Origin: Tumebacillus sp. BK434
GTDB taxonomy: Bacteria; Bacillota; Bacilli; Tumebacillales; Tumebacillaceae
NCBI RefSeq assembly: GCF_004340785.1
Contig: NZ_SLXS01000003.1
Coordinates: 678,203-742,202 of the forward strand
DNA: 64,000 nucleotides
Direction: 5' to 3'
Shown here: positions 34,761-42,257 of the stretch, in pieces
How the letters are laid out: each line of letters starts with the position of its first letter
How positions within the stretch are numbered: position 1 is the first letter of the stretch
Program-made: the position numbers and the translations under genes
The notes under the pieces: model-generated
The model's input: only the letters and a program-made list of their open reading frames with translations
Databases searched by the model: none
What the model was told of the DNA's origin: nothing

Positions 34761-35069
34761 TTGACAACGACGATCGAAATGAACTCGCTCGCGGCGAAGA
34801 AAATCCGCGAAGCTTTGGCGCAAGAGAACAACCCGGAACTGAAATGCCGCGTCTACGTCGACCATGTGCACGGCGACCATGCCCATTACGGCCTGGCGTT
34901 TGACACGCAAAAGCCGGAAGACGAAGTGGTGACCGTGCAAGACATGGAACTGCTCGTCGGCCCGGATAACAAAGACTTCCTCAACGGCCTGTCGATCAAA
35001 TACCTGCTCTACCCGAGCGAAGGCTTCAAGATCACCAACCCGAGCAAAAACAACCACGGCGACCACTAA
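34761..35069 (+). CDS. HesB/IscA-fold protein lacking the iron-sulfur cysteines
   Basis: 102 residues with the A-type carrier fold pattern: a helix with AAKKIREALA, strands CRVYVDHVHGDHAHYGLAF and VVTVQDMELLVGP, then the helix-strand FLNGLSIKYLL and GFKITNPSKNN. Real IscA/HesB proteins have one Cys in the first strand and a C-G-C near the end; here only one Cys exists and the tail is NNHGDH. His-rich stretches replace the cysteines. TTG 34761 is chosen since GAGGTG lies 8-12 nt before it. Role unknown; perhaps metal binding without cluster transfer. Confidence 0.7.
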   Translation: MTTTIEMNSLAAKKIREALAQENNPELKCRVYVDHVHGDHAHYGLAFDTQKPEDEVVTVQDMELLVGPDNKDFLNGLSIKYLLYPSEGFKITNPSKNNHGDH

Positions 35070-35074
35070 TCGTC

Positions 35075-35905
35075 ATGAGCACGCAGGTGCTGAGCGTTGA
35101 GGTCGACGGCGGGACTTTATATGTAGAACAGCGCGGAGCAGGCGAGCCGGTGTTATTGGTGCACGGGCTGTTTGCCTCGTCCTATTGCTGGCGTCTGGTG
35201 GCGGAACGGCTCGCGAAGCGCTATGCCGTCTATGCGGTCGATCTGCTCGGCTTTGGCAAAAGCGACATGCCGGACGACGGCGATTATTCGCAATCTGCAC
35301 AGGCCCGGCGCGTGCTGGAAGTGATCCGGCGCTTGGAGCTCTCCGAGGTGCGGCTCGTCGGTCATTCGATGGGCGGCGAGATCTCCGCGCTCGCCGCCTC
35401 CTTCGATCCGACGCCGTTCCGGCAACTGGTGCTGGTCTCCGCCGACGGGTTCCGCCCGGCGTTTAAGCGGTGGCAGCGGCGCTTGCTGTCCGGATCGTGG
35501 ATGGGCTGGTTCGTCAAACGCAGGTTCGATGTCAAAGGCTTTCGGCGCTCGATCTCCTACATCGTCGCCGATCCGGCGGTGTATGGGTCGGACGTGATCG
35601 CCGAGTATGTCGCGCCCTATCGGCGGGAAGAGTTCCCGCTGGCGATGCGGCAGTTGGCCCGCGACCGCGAGGCGGGCATCGGGCCGGAGCTCTGCCGCAC
35701 GATTCAGATCCCGACGCTGCTGCTCTGGGGCGATCAGGACCGCATCGTACCGCCGCGCATCGGCGACCGCTACCGGGATGTGCTGCCCAATGTCGTCCGC
35801 TATCGGCGGCTCGACAACTGCGGCCACATGCCGATGGAAGAGCATCCGGAGTGGCTGACCCGGGAGTTGCTCACCTTTTTTACCGCAGCATCTGCAGCTA
35901 AATAA
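35075..35905 (+). CDS. Alpha/beta hydrolase
   Basis: 276 residues. Oxyanion-hole motif VLLVHGLFASSYCW, nucleophile Ser98 in LVGHSMGGE, acidic residue in LLWGDQDRIVPP and His in DNCGHMPMEEHP. A cap domain of about 60 residues lies between. It is of the esterase/dehalogenase-like superfamily, substrate unknown. It starts 5 nt after the IscA-like gene and ends before a terminator. Confidence 0.88.
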   Translation: MSTQVLSVEVDGGTLYVEQRGAGEPVLLVHGLFASSYCWRLVAERLAKRYAVYAVDLLGFGKSDMPDDGDYSQSAQARRVLEVIRRLELSEVRLVGHSMGGEISALAASFDPTPFRQLVLVSADGFRPAFKRWQRRLLSGSWMGWFVKRRFDVKGFRRSISYIVADPAVYGSDVIAEYVAPYRREEFPLAMRQLARDREAGIGPELCRTIQIPTLLLWGDQDRIVPPRIGDRYRDVLPNVVRYRRLDNCGHMPMEEHPEWLTRELLTFFTAASAAK

Positions 35906-35937
35906 AAACACCGCAGAGTTCACTGCGGTGTTTTTTT
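35905..35937. terminator. Bidirectional terminator
   Basis: AAAACACCGCAG-AGTTCA-CTGCGGTGTTTTTTT; the fbpA-like stop codon lies in the loop. Confidence 0.88.
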
Positions 35938-36084
35938 GCTGGATCGCCCCTGTTTCAGCTCGTAGAGCGGCACAGGGCCCCGCTCCTGTCTCGTGACGCG
36001 CAGCTCGATCAACTTTCGGATCAAGGCGCGTTCGCGCTCTCGCAGATGACCGGCGGGAACACGGGTGAGAGCGTTTTGACACAT
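35920..36084 (-). CDS. FbpA-like small basic protein
   Basis: 54 residues, basic: LRERERALIRKLIELRVTRQ then VPLYELKQGRSS. It resembles the Fur-regulated basic protein A family of bacilli (helix with IKKLLEMG followed by LYELT), which acts as an RNA-chaperone-like partner in iron sparing. ATG 36084 has AAGGAGGGGAG upstream; the longer frame to 36144 lacks an SD. No Fur box was clear. Moderate confidence because of the small size. Confidence 0.6.
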   Translation of the reverse strand: MCQNALTRVPAGHLRERERALIRKLIELRVTRQERGPVPLYELKQGRSSKKTPQ

Positions 36085-36147
36085 CGCGCTCCCCTCCTTT
36101 TCCTGCTCTATCCTATGCGGGCGTGTACAGGGCGGTGCGCCCAACTC

Positions 36148-36822
36148 TTAGGCTTCCGCTTCCAACTGCGGCTTGTGGCGGGAGGTCCACCATTTGCCGA
36201 AGCCGACGACGAGCAAGGTCGTGAACGCCGGGATCAGGTAGTGCAGGAAATCGGCCGTGAAGATCGGTGCGAGCAGCTTGTCATCGATCAGCATGTTGCC
36301 GGCCGTCCAGCCCAGCACCCCGGCCCCGAGGTAGATCAGGATCGGGAAGCGGTTGATCAGCTTGAGGATGACGGTCGAGCCCCAGACGATGATCGGGATC
36401 GAGATCGCCAGGCCGATCAGGACGAGCGAGATATGTTCTTTCCCCGCAGCTGCCACAGCGAAGATGTTGTCGAGCGACAGCACGAGGTCCGCCATGATGA
36501 TCGTGCGGATCGCCGCGCCAAAGGTGTTGCCTTCTTTGATGTTGGCCTCTTCATCGGTGTTGTCGATGAGCAGCTTGATCGCCACCCAGAGCAGGAACAC
36601 GCCGCCGATCGCTTGCAAGAGCGGCACTTTCAAGAGATACACCGCCACGACGGTCAGCGACACGCGCAGCCCGACCGCACCGAAGGTGCCCCAGAAGATG
36701 GCGCGCTTGCGCTGCGCTTCCGGCAGCCGGCGGGAGGCAAGGGCGATCACCATTGCGTTGTCACCCGAAACGACCAGGTCGATGATAATGATAGAAATCA
36801 GAGCCCACAGATACTCAAACAC
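36148..36822 (-). CDS. TerC-family membrane protein (probable Mn2+ exporter)
   Basis: 224 residues, seven helices, with the paired acidic motifs IDLVVSGDNAMVIALA and ADLVLSLDNIFAVAA inside membrane segments, the signature of TerC/YjbE/YkoY. B. subtilis relatives metallate exported enzymes or remove Mn2+. GTG start at 36822 behind AAAGGAG. The yybP-ykoY riboswitch in the leader makes manganese the likely ion. Confidence 0.9.
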   Translation of the reverse strand: MFEYLWALISIIIIDLVVSGDNAMVIALASRRLPEAQRKRAIFWGTFGAVGLRVSLTVVAVYLLKVPLLQAIGGVFLLWVAIKLLIDNTDEEANIKEGNTFGAAIRTIIMADLVLSLDNIFAVAAAGKEHISLVLIGLAISIPIIVWGSTVILKLINRFPILIYLGAGVLGWTAGNMLIDDKLLAPIFTADFLHYLIPAFTTLLVVGFGKWWTSRHKPQLEAEA

Positions 36823-36864
36823 GTCGGAATCGCTCCTTTCACCTAAGCAGAATGTCCCTTATGG

Positions 36865-36911
36865 GAAAAATAAAAGAGACCTTTGCCATTGGAAAAAATG
36901 GCAAAGGTCTC
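36865..36911 (-). terminator. Terminator of the Mn2+ riboswitch
   Basis: Minus strand: GAGACCTTTGCCATT-TTTTCC-AATGGCAAAGGTCTC followed by TTTTATTTTT. The first arm overlaps the conserved GAGACC of the aptamer, so ligand binding and termination exclude each other. Confidence 0.9.
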
Positions 36912-37006
36912 GCTAAGCACTCCGCTCAACAAAGCCGGAGGATCACTCCTCGTCATGACGACTTTGTCTCAGGCAGGGGCACTGCCTGCAAGCTACTCCC
37001 CTTTGA
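36897..37006 (-). promoter_or_regulatory. yybP-ykoY (Mn2+) riboswitch
   Basis: Minus-strand leader with AAAGGGGAGTAGC (37004-36992), GTCGTCATGACG, CCTCCGGCTTTG and GCGAGACCTTTGCC, all conserved parts of the yybP-ykoY aptamer. Known to bind Mn2+ and to switch on exporters of the TerC, MntP or P-type families. A promoter TTGACG / 17 bp / TGCAAT lies at 37042-37014. Confidence 0.92.
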
Positions 37007-37013
37007 TTTTTCA

Positions 37014-37042
37014 ATTGCAGATCGATTGGGCTTGACCGTCAA
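37014..37042 (-). promoter_or_regulatory. Promoter of the Mn2+ riboswitch leader
   Basis: Minus strand: TTGACG (37042-37037), 17-bp spacer, TGCAAT (37019-37014). Confidence 0.6.
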
Positions 37043-37112
37043 GGAAAATGGCACCACCCTCGCTAGATGCTATGATCGGACTTCATTCTTTATGCCTGCA
37101 AGGGTTGCTCGG

Positions 37113-37345
37113 TCAGGTCAGTACATCTTGGATCAGGCGACGGCTTTCCGGGTCGAAGTCGCCGCTGACGAACTCGACATGCGGGTCAAGCGGCAGGCCT
37201 GCCTGGTTGGTGAAGACGTAACATGTTTTGCCCGGATATGGAAACGTCTCCGCCTCGCGCATGTTGAAATCATAGGTGGCGCGCCCCATAACGAGTTGGT
37301 CCACCATGCTGTAAAACGCAGAATAGCCGTTGTCGCCTTTTCGGT
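37113..37345 (-). pseudogene. Fragment of a RibD_C/DHFR-like reductase
   Basis: The minus-strand frame reads GYSAFYSMVDQLVMGRATYD, then PYPGKTCYVFTNQAG and DPHVEFVSGDF, the middle third of dihydrofolate-reductase-like (RibD C-terminal) proteins of about 180 residues. The N-terminal LYIATSLDGYIA strand is absent and the frame stops soon after the GDF motif. No SD or start fits the real N-terminus. It is best read as a decayed remnant. Confidence 0.65.
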
Positions 37346-37441
37346 TGCGGGTCATTCCCTTCAACTCCTCGCGTAAAGTGCCGTGCCGAAAGCAGCGCTC
37401 CGCCAATATTTTATAGTATTTGGAAAAAGGAGGAGTGCACC

Positions 37442-38359
37442 ATGAACCCAGTCTCTCACGTTCCGGGCGAGTGGCAACGCTGGATTTCGGAAAATCTCAC
37501 GCGAGGCGCATCGCCCGAGGTCGTGATTCAAAAAATGGTTGAGCACAAGTTCGACCTCGCCACCGCCCAAGCGGCCGTCGCTGCACAGCAAACAGCGGAA
37601 CATCCGTCAGGACAGTCGTCGGAACAGCCGTCAGGGCAGACGTCGGGGCAGACGTCGGGGCAGTCATCAGCATCGGCAGCCGACGAGTCGTACGTCTACG
37701 AAACGCCCCGCATTCAGTCGTCCGGGCGCGTCATCTCCACCTCCGACCGCGATGTGCATGTTGTCGTCCGCAGTGAGCGGCCGGTGATCGTCGTGTTCGA
37801 CGACATGCTCAGCGCCGATGAATGCGATGAAATGCTTCTCCTTGCCCAGTCGAGAGGCGTCCTGCGCTCCACCGTAGTCGATCCGCAGAGCGGCGCAGGC
37901 ACGGTCGACAACGTTCGCACCAGCTTCGGCACGTATTTTCAACGCGGCGAAAACGAGCTGATCGCGCGCGTTGAGCAGCGCCTCGCCGAAGTGATGAACG
38001 TCCCGCTCGAGCACGGCGAAGGGCTTCAAGTGCTCCACTACAAGGGCGGCGGCGAGTACCGGCCGCATTTTGACTTTTTCCCGCCCTCCTCGCCAGGTAA
38101 TCAAAGGCACCTCGCCAACGGCGGACAGCGGGTCAGCACGATGATCCTCTACCTGAATGACGTTCCGGCTGGCGGCGAGACGATCTTTCCGCAGATCTCG
38201 CTGTCGGTCGTGCCGAAAAAAGGGGCGGCTGTGTATTTTGAGTACTGCAACAGCCAAGGCCAAGTCGACCCCTTGACGCTGCATGGCGGCGCTCCCGTTA
38301 CGCAGGGAGAGAAATGGATCGCAACCAAATGGGTGCGGCAGCACACTTGGGGTGGATGA
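37442..38359 (+). CDS. Prolyl 4-hydroxylase-like 2OG-Fe(II) oxygenase
   Basis: 305 residues. An N-terminal helical region (1-50) is followed by a Ser/Gln/Gly repeat linker (SGQTSGQTSGQ, about 56-78) and the P4Hc double-stranded beta-helix. Fe ligands are His209 and Asp211 (YRPHFDFF) and His281 (LHGGAPV); Lys291 (GEKWIATKW) should bind 2-oxoglutarate. Such enzymes hydroxylate proline in collagen-like or Pro-rich proteins; B. anthracis has one. ATG 37442 has AAGGAGGAG upstream. The next gene encodes a protein with a nine-proline run, an attractive substrate candidate. Confidence 0.88.
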   Translation: MNPVSHVPGEWQRWISENLTRGASPEVVIQKMVEHKFDLATAQAAVAAQQTAEHPSGQSSEQPSGQTSGQTSGQSSASAADESYVYETPRIQSSGRVISTSDRDVHVVVRSERPVIVVFDDMLSADECDEMLLLAQSRGVLRSTVVDPQSGAGTVDNVRTSFGTYFQRGENELIARVEQRLAEVMNVPLEHGEGLQVLHYKGGGEYRPHFDFFPPSSPGNQRHLANGGQRVSTMILYLNDVPAGGETIFPQISLSVVPKKGAAVYFEYCNSQGQVDPLTLHGGAPVTQGEKWIATKWVRQHTWGG

Positions 38360-38375
38360 CGGCAGGATGAACAGC

Positions 38376-38405
38376 AAAAAGACAGCCTGTGCAGGCTGTC
38401 TTTTT
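38376..38405. terminator. Bidirectional terminator
   Basis: AAAAAGACAGCCTG-TG-CAGGCTGTCTTTTT, a perfect 14-bp stem between the hydroxylase and the convergent Cys/Pro-rich protein gene. Confidence 0.88.
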
Positions 38406-38433
38406 GTGTACCTCTGGTCTGTATGCTGCGAGA

Positions 38434-39213
38434 TTAGTCTTCGCAGTGGCCCGGACATTCGTCGAGTTGACCGCTGTTGTACTGTTCGAGCGTGCTGGCC
38501 AGAGCGGCCGCAACGGTCTTCTGATCAGGCGTATCACTTGCGGAGAGGAACTCGTTGGCCGCTGCGATCGCTGCCGTAGCTGCCGCGCAGGTTGCACCGT
38601 TCAGCACGTTCAGGTTGGCGGCGAGCAGTTGTGCGTACAGCTGGTTGTACTGCGGCACAGAGCTCGGACCGGACGACGGCTGGAGGATGGCGACCGCTTG
38701 TGCAGTGGTGGTGACGTTGATGCTAAGACCGCCGCCATTACCGAGCAGGATCGGCAGGAAACTGGTGGTCAGATCTACACCTTGGTTGCGCCAGAAGCCG
38801 ATCGTGTGCGTGCAGCTGCCGGGCGGCGGAGGAGGCGGAGGGGGCGGCGTCGGCGGGCAAGGGGTGAGCGCGGGCATTTCGCAGGTCGCGCTGGTGTTGC
38901 GGACGGCCGCTTCCGCCGAGAAGTTCAGCTTGAACTCCGCACAGATCACTTGGCTGACCGAGAACCGGCAGGGCGTCGGCGCAGTCATGGGCGGGGACGC
39001 ACAAGGCCCGAGCACGGGGCCTCCCACGCATTTCACGCTGATCGTCTGCGTCGTCACGGACGGGACAATCTCCAGATCGGCTTGCAGGCACACCTGATCC
39101 GAGACGGTCACCGGGCAGTTGACCATCGGATCTACCAGCGTTACCTGCGGCTGCTCAGCGGCTTGGGCGCTGGCATTTGCGCCGGCGCATCCACAGTCGT
39201 TTTGATTCGTCAT
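38434..39213 (-). CDS. Cys-rich surface protein with polyproline hinge and TIGFWRNQ domain
   Basis: 259 residues, no signal peptide. Residues about 30-120 form a Cys-rich beta domain (VCLQADLEIVPSVTTQTISV, then CRFSVSQVICAEFKLNF) shared with the two neighbouring proteins. A hinge PCPPTPPPPPPPPPGSC follows (nine Pro in a row). The C-terminal 125 residues begin CTHTIGFWRNQG and continue with Ala-rich helices (YAQLLAANLNVLNGATC), the CxxTxGfWkN domain of many bacterial surface proteins. Ends LDECPGHCED. A spore coat/exosporium role is inferred from Cys content and lack of a signal peptide. Confidence 0.7.
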   Translation of the reverse strand: MTNQNDCGCAGANASAQAAEQPQVTLVDPMVNCPVTVSDQVCLQADLEIVPSVTTQTISVKCVGGPVLGPCASPPMTAPTPCRFSVSQVICAEFKLNFSAEAAVRNTSATCEMPALTPCPPTPPPPPPPPPGSCTHTIGFWRNQGVDLTTSFLPILLGNGGGLSINVTTTAQAVAILQPSSGPSSVPQYNQLYAQLLAANLNVLNGATCAAATAAIAAANEFLSASDTPDQKTVAAALASTLEQYNSGQLDECPGHCED

Positions 39214-39293
39214 GCAGAATCACTTCCTTTCATTAATCTGCTTTATCAGATGCAGGAACGAGCCATCGCGCATTGAGGCAAATGCTGTTTTTG

Positions 39294-39599
39294 TCAAAAA
39301 TCAGCGTTTGTCCCGCAATCCTCCAGCTCCGGAATTCGACAGACCGATCCGCCATGCGCCACGTTCGTTTTGGCACCAAATTGGATCGGGATGCGCAAGC
39401 GCAGTTGTTGCTGCACCGTAAACGAGCAGGGGGACGGCGGGCAGGCACGAGGAGGGGCGCCTCTGCGACAGCGCAGCGGTCCGACGCATTCGACCTGCAG
39501 CCCGCGCCCGATCCTCACTTGCGGAGTGACGGTGACAACCGCTTCCACCTGCACGTCCTGATGAACCACCGCTGTGCAGTTGCCTTGCTGGGCTTCCAT
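39294..39599 (-). CDS. Small Cys-rich protein, paralogue of its neighbours
   Basis: 101 residues: HQDVQVEAVVTVTPQVRIGR, then a Cys/Arg/Pro-rich middle (CRRGAPPRACPPSPC) and FTVQQQLRLRIPIQFGAKT. The pattern V-x-VEAVVTVTP ... F-x-VQQ-x-L-x-L-x-IP-x-xFGA recurs in the divergent gene at 39770, and more loosely in 38434-39213. ATG 39599 is chosen (AGAGGA about 10 nt upstream). Family not recognised; probably structural, perhaps spore surface. Confidence 0.62.
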   Translation of the reverse strand: MEAQQGNCTAVVHQDVQVEAVVTVTPQVRIGRGLQVECVGPLRCRRGAPPRACPPSPCSFTVQQQLRLRIPIQFGAKTNVAHGGSVCRIPELEDCGTNADF

Positions 39600-39732
39600 A
39601 GCATTCAGTCCTCTCGGCATAGGATGACAACCTACTCTCATTGAATGTCGAGCCGAGCGCATTGGCTTGGGCAAATACGGAGATTTTGAAAAATGGACGA
39701 TTCGACCGGTGCATTCCCCCAAGCTGCGCCCG

Positions 39733-39738
39733 TATAAT
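39733..39738 (+). promoter_or_regulatory. -10 element before the basic Cys protein gene
   Basis: TATAAT at 39733-39738, 32 nt before the start; -35 unclear, so the sigma factor is not certain. Confidence 0.4.
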
Positions 39739-39769
39739 ATTCCAGAAAAACAGACAGGAGGGGATCAGG

Positions 39770-40174
39770 ATGCGCCATCGAAAGACCGGAGGAACCTGTA
39801 GGAAAAAAGCGATATGGGTCCGCAAGCATCTGCCCTGCCGGAGCCGGCCGAAACAGCAGCGGGCACACCGGCAGCCGCGCAGTCCCGAGGAGCCGTTTTT
39901 GGAGTACATTCCTTCCGAGTCCGTGGCGGACAGAGAAGGATGCACGCATTTTTTGCATAAAAACGTACGTGTCGAAGCGGTTGTCACCGTCACCCCGTCG
40001 GTCACGATCTTGGAGCCGGGCCCGATGCTCGACTGCGAAGCGTCCTGCCCGCCAGGCAAGCACAAAGGCGTAAAAGGGCCGCAGACGTATCGCGTCCAGC
40101 AGGATCTGCTGCTCAAGATCCCGCTGCGCTTTGGAGCGGACGTCGAGGCGCGGCTTGGCGATTTCGACTGTTAA
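39770..40174 (+). CDS. Basic Cys-containing protein, paralogue of the surface-protein group
   Basis: 134 residues. The N-terminal 50 residues are strongly basic (MRHRKTGGTCRKKAIWVRKH), then HKNVRVEAVVTVTPSVTILE, a Cys pair (LDCEASCPPG) and YRVQQDLLLKIPLRFGAD, ending GDFDC. It shares the VEAVVTVTP...VQQ...IP..FGA domain with the divergent 101-residue protein. GGAGGGGATCAGG precedes the ATG. No signal peptide. Function not known; grouping with the hydroxylase suggests a surface layer. Confidence 0.65.
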   Translation: MRHRKTGGTCRKKAIWVRKHLPCRSRPKQQRAHRQPRSPEEPFLEYIPSESVADREGCTHFLHKNVRVEAVVTVTPSVTILEPGPMLDCEASCPPGKHKGVKGPQTYRVQQDLLLKIPLRFGADVEARLGDFDC

Positions 40175-40256
40175 GCGCAGACCGGCCATCCGTACAGCGC
40201 GGCGGCCGGTTTTTGTGTACAATACGGGAAAAGGATTTTTAAGGGGAGACAAGCCT

Positions 40257-40907
40257 GTGCGATACCTCGATCTGGAGACCTGGCCGCGAAAAAACCACTA
40301 TCACTTCTTCCGCACGATGGACTATCCGCATTTTAACGTCTGTGCCAACGTGGATGTGACCCGCTTCCAAGCGGTGGTGAAAGCGAACGGGCTGTCTTTT
40401 TTCAAAACGTTTTTGTATGCGGTCGTAAGGACGGCCAATGAGTTGAAAGAGTTTCGCTACCGGATTCGCGAGAAAGGCGTGGTCGAGCATGACGCGGTGC
40501 ATCCGTCATTTACGCTGATGACGTCGGAAGATGTGTTTCGCTTTACGGAGGCGAAATACCATCCGGAGCTGCACGTATTTCTTGAAGAGACCGCCAAGGT
40601 GATGGACGCGGCCAAAGACACCGTCTACATCGAAGACGAGCCCGGCCGCGACGACCTGCTCTACGTCACCTGCCTGCCCTGGGTCTCCTTCACCAGTGTC
40701 CAGCACCCGATCCACATGGACCCGCACGACAGCGTGCCCCGTTTCGCATGGGGCAAGTTCTTCGAGGAGAACGGGAAGGTGAAAGTGCCATTGGGGATTC
40801 AGGTCCATCACGCGCTGGTGGATGGTGTGCATGTAGGGCAGTTTTTCATGCGGGTGCAGGAAGTGTTGGATGAGTTTGGAGAGATCGAAAAAGGCACTCA
40901 CCGGTGA
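40257..40907 (+). CDS. Chloramphenicol acetyltransferase-like protein
   Basis: 216 residues, the CAT trimer fold. The start RYLDLETWPRKNHYHFFRTM, the region YPHFNVCANVDVT and the active-site motif QVHHALVDGVHVGQF (catalytic His185, Asp189) are as in type A/B-independent CATs. GTG 40257 has AAGGGGAGA 7 nt upstream and a TACAAT at 40218. CAT-like chromosomal proteins need not act on chloramphenicol. Its last codons lie inside a terminator. Confidence 0.85.
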   Translation: MRYLDLETWPRKNHYHFFRTMDYPHFNVCANVDVTRFQAVVKANGLSFFKTFLYAVVRTANELKEFRYRIREKGVVEHDAVHPSFTLMTSEDVFRFTEAKYHPELHVFLEETAKVMDAAKDTVYIEDEPGRDDLLYVTCLPWVSFTSVQHPIHMDPHDSVPRFAWGKFFEENGKVKVPLGIQVHHALVDGVHVGQFFMRVQEVLDEFGEIEKGTHR

Positions 40908-40924
40908 TGGTGAGTGCCTTTTTT
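40888..40924. terminator. Bidirectional terminator
   Basis: AAAAAGGCACTCACC-GGTGAT-GGTGAGTGCCTTTTTT; it contains the end of the CAT gene and abuts the end of the convergent GNAT gene. Confidence 0.9.
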
Positions 40925-41402
40925 ACTTGAGCCGCTTCCCCATTCGCCAGCAGAGCTGCTGGAGGGAGTTGGTCTCTTGCGCCAACTGCTCGAAGCCGTT
41001 TTTTTCGTAGAATCGGATGGCGCGGGCGTTGGTTTGGGCGACGCGGAGGTGGTACTCGGGGAACTGGAGCTTGCGGAACAGGTCTTCCGCATAGCGGAGG
41101 AGCTGCTGGCTGTAGCCTTGGCCCCGGCCTTCGGGAACGACGTAGATGAAGCTGATGTAGCCGACCTCCCGCCCTTCGTACTCGGCGCGGCGCAGGACGA
41201 GCTCGCCGACGGTGTGCCCGTCGTCTTCCATCAGCACGAACCCTTCCGGCAGATCGGCCGCTTTTTGCTTGGCGAATTGGATGTAGTCCTCTTCATTAAA
41301 TTGCAGGTCCCCTTCCGCCTGCTCCGCTTCGCTGATGTCGGTGAAAAATTGGACGAGCGTGGCGCGGTCGGCGTCCGGTTGGACGAGTCGAAATGTGATC
41401 AC
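40923..41402 (-). CDS. GNAT-family N-acetyltransferase
   Basis: 159 residues. IYVVPEGRGQGYSQQLLRYA holds the acetyl-CoA loop (R-G-Q-G-Y-S), and TNARAIRFYEKNGFEQLA the C-terminal helix-strand. Strand VGELVLRRAEYEGREVGYIS precedes it. Substrate unknown. A single gene transcribed toward the shared terminator. Confidence 0.85.
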   Translation of the reverse strand: MITFRLVQPDADRATLVQFFTDISEAEQAEGDLQFNEEDYIQFAKQKAADLPEGFVLMEDDGHTVGELVLRRAEYEGREVGYISFIYVVPEGRGQGYSQQLLRYAEDLFRKLQFPEYHLRVAQTNARAIRFYEKNGFEQLAQETNSLQQLCWRMGKRLK

Positions 41403-41455
41403 AAGTAGCTCCTCCCTTTTTGACTTTCGCTTAGTTTAGCACAAGAACTCCCATC

Positions 41456-41484
41456 TTGGCAGAGCTTTGCCGCCAGTGTATAGT
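41456..41484 (+). promoter_or_regulatory. Promoter of the methyltransferase-MFS pair
   Basis: TTGGCA (41456-41461), exact 17-bp spacer, TATAGT (41479-41484), 42 nt before the methyltransferase start. Confidence 0.7.
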
Positions 41485-41525
41485 AAGAGGAACTTCCATT
41501 TAGTAGGAACTGTGAGGGACGATAG

Positions 41526-42257
41526 ATGTTGCATACCGGAAAGAATTTTTTTGATCAGGAAGAGGTGTTCAACACCTATTGGCGGCAACGCGGACGCGAA
41601 CTGAGCGCCAATGCCGTGCTGGAGGAGCCGGTGATCGAAGAGTTGATCGGCCCTGTACAGGGCTTGGCCTTGCTCGACCTCGGATGCGGGAACGGACAGT
41701 ACGGTGCCGAGCTGCTGGGGCGCGGCGCGAAGTCGTTTTTCGGCGTGGATGCGGCGCAGAAGATGCTGGAGCAGGCGCAAGAGCGGCTGCACGGAACTGA
41801 AGCGACCCTGGTGCGCGGGACGTTTGAAGAGATCGACCTGCCTGCCGAGAGCTTTGACTTGGCCCTGTCGCGGCTGGCGCTGCACTATGTGGAGGATATC
41901 TGCTCCGTGTTTGCCAAAGTGGCGAAGAGTCTGGTCAAAGGCGGCCGGTTTGTCTTATCGGTGGAGCATCCGCTGCTGACATCCAGTCTCGATCAGGAGA
42001 TCACCGGTCCGCGCGGCAGCATGGTGGTCGATGACTACTTTGTCAGCGGGCCGCGCGAGATCGAATGGCTGGGCGGGCGGGTGCAAAAGTTTCATCACAC
42101 GTTGGAGGAGTATTTTCTGGCGCTGCAAGGGGCAGGATTCCAGGTCGAAATGCTGCGCGAGTCGAAGCCGAAGCGGGAGCTGTTCCCCACGGAGGAGGAA
42201 TTCCTGCGCCGGTCGCGGATTCCCTTGTTTTTGTTCCTCGTCGGGAGGAAGTCATGA
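41526..42257 (+). CDS. Class I SAM-dependent methyltransferase
   Basis: 243 residues. SAM-binding motif I LALLDLGCGNGQYGAEL, acidic end of strand 2 in FFGVDAAQKML, motif IV-like SFDLALSRLALHYVED and a VEHPLLTSS stretch common in methyltransferases linked to small-molecule modification. The acceptor is not known. Its stop overlaps the MFS gene start (ATGA), so both products are likely used together. Confidence 0.88.
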   Translation: MLHTGKNFFDQEEVFNTYWRQRGRELSANAVLEEPVIEELIGPVQGLALLDLGCGNGQYGAELLGRGAKSFFGVDAAQKMLEQAQERLHGTEATLVRGTFEEIDLPAESFDLALSRLALHYVEDICSVFAKVAKSLVKGGRFVLSVEHPLLTSSLDQEITGPRGSMVVDDYFVSGPREIEWLGGRVQKFHHTLEEYFLALQGAGFQVEMLRESKPKRELFPTEEEFLRRSRIPLFLFLVGRKS

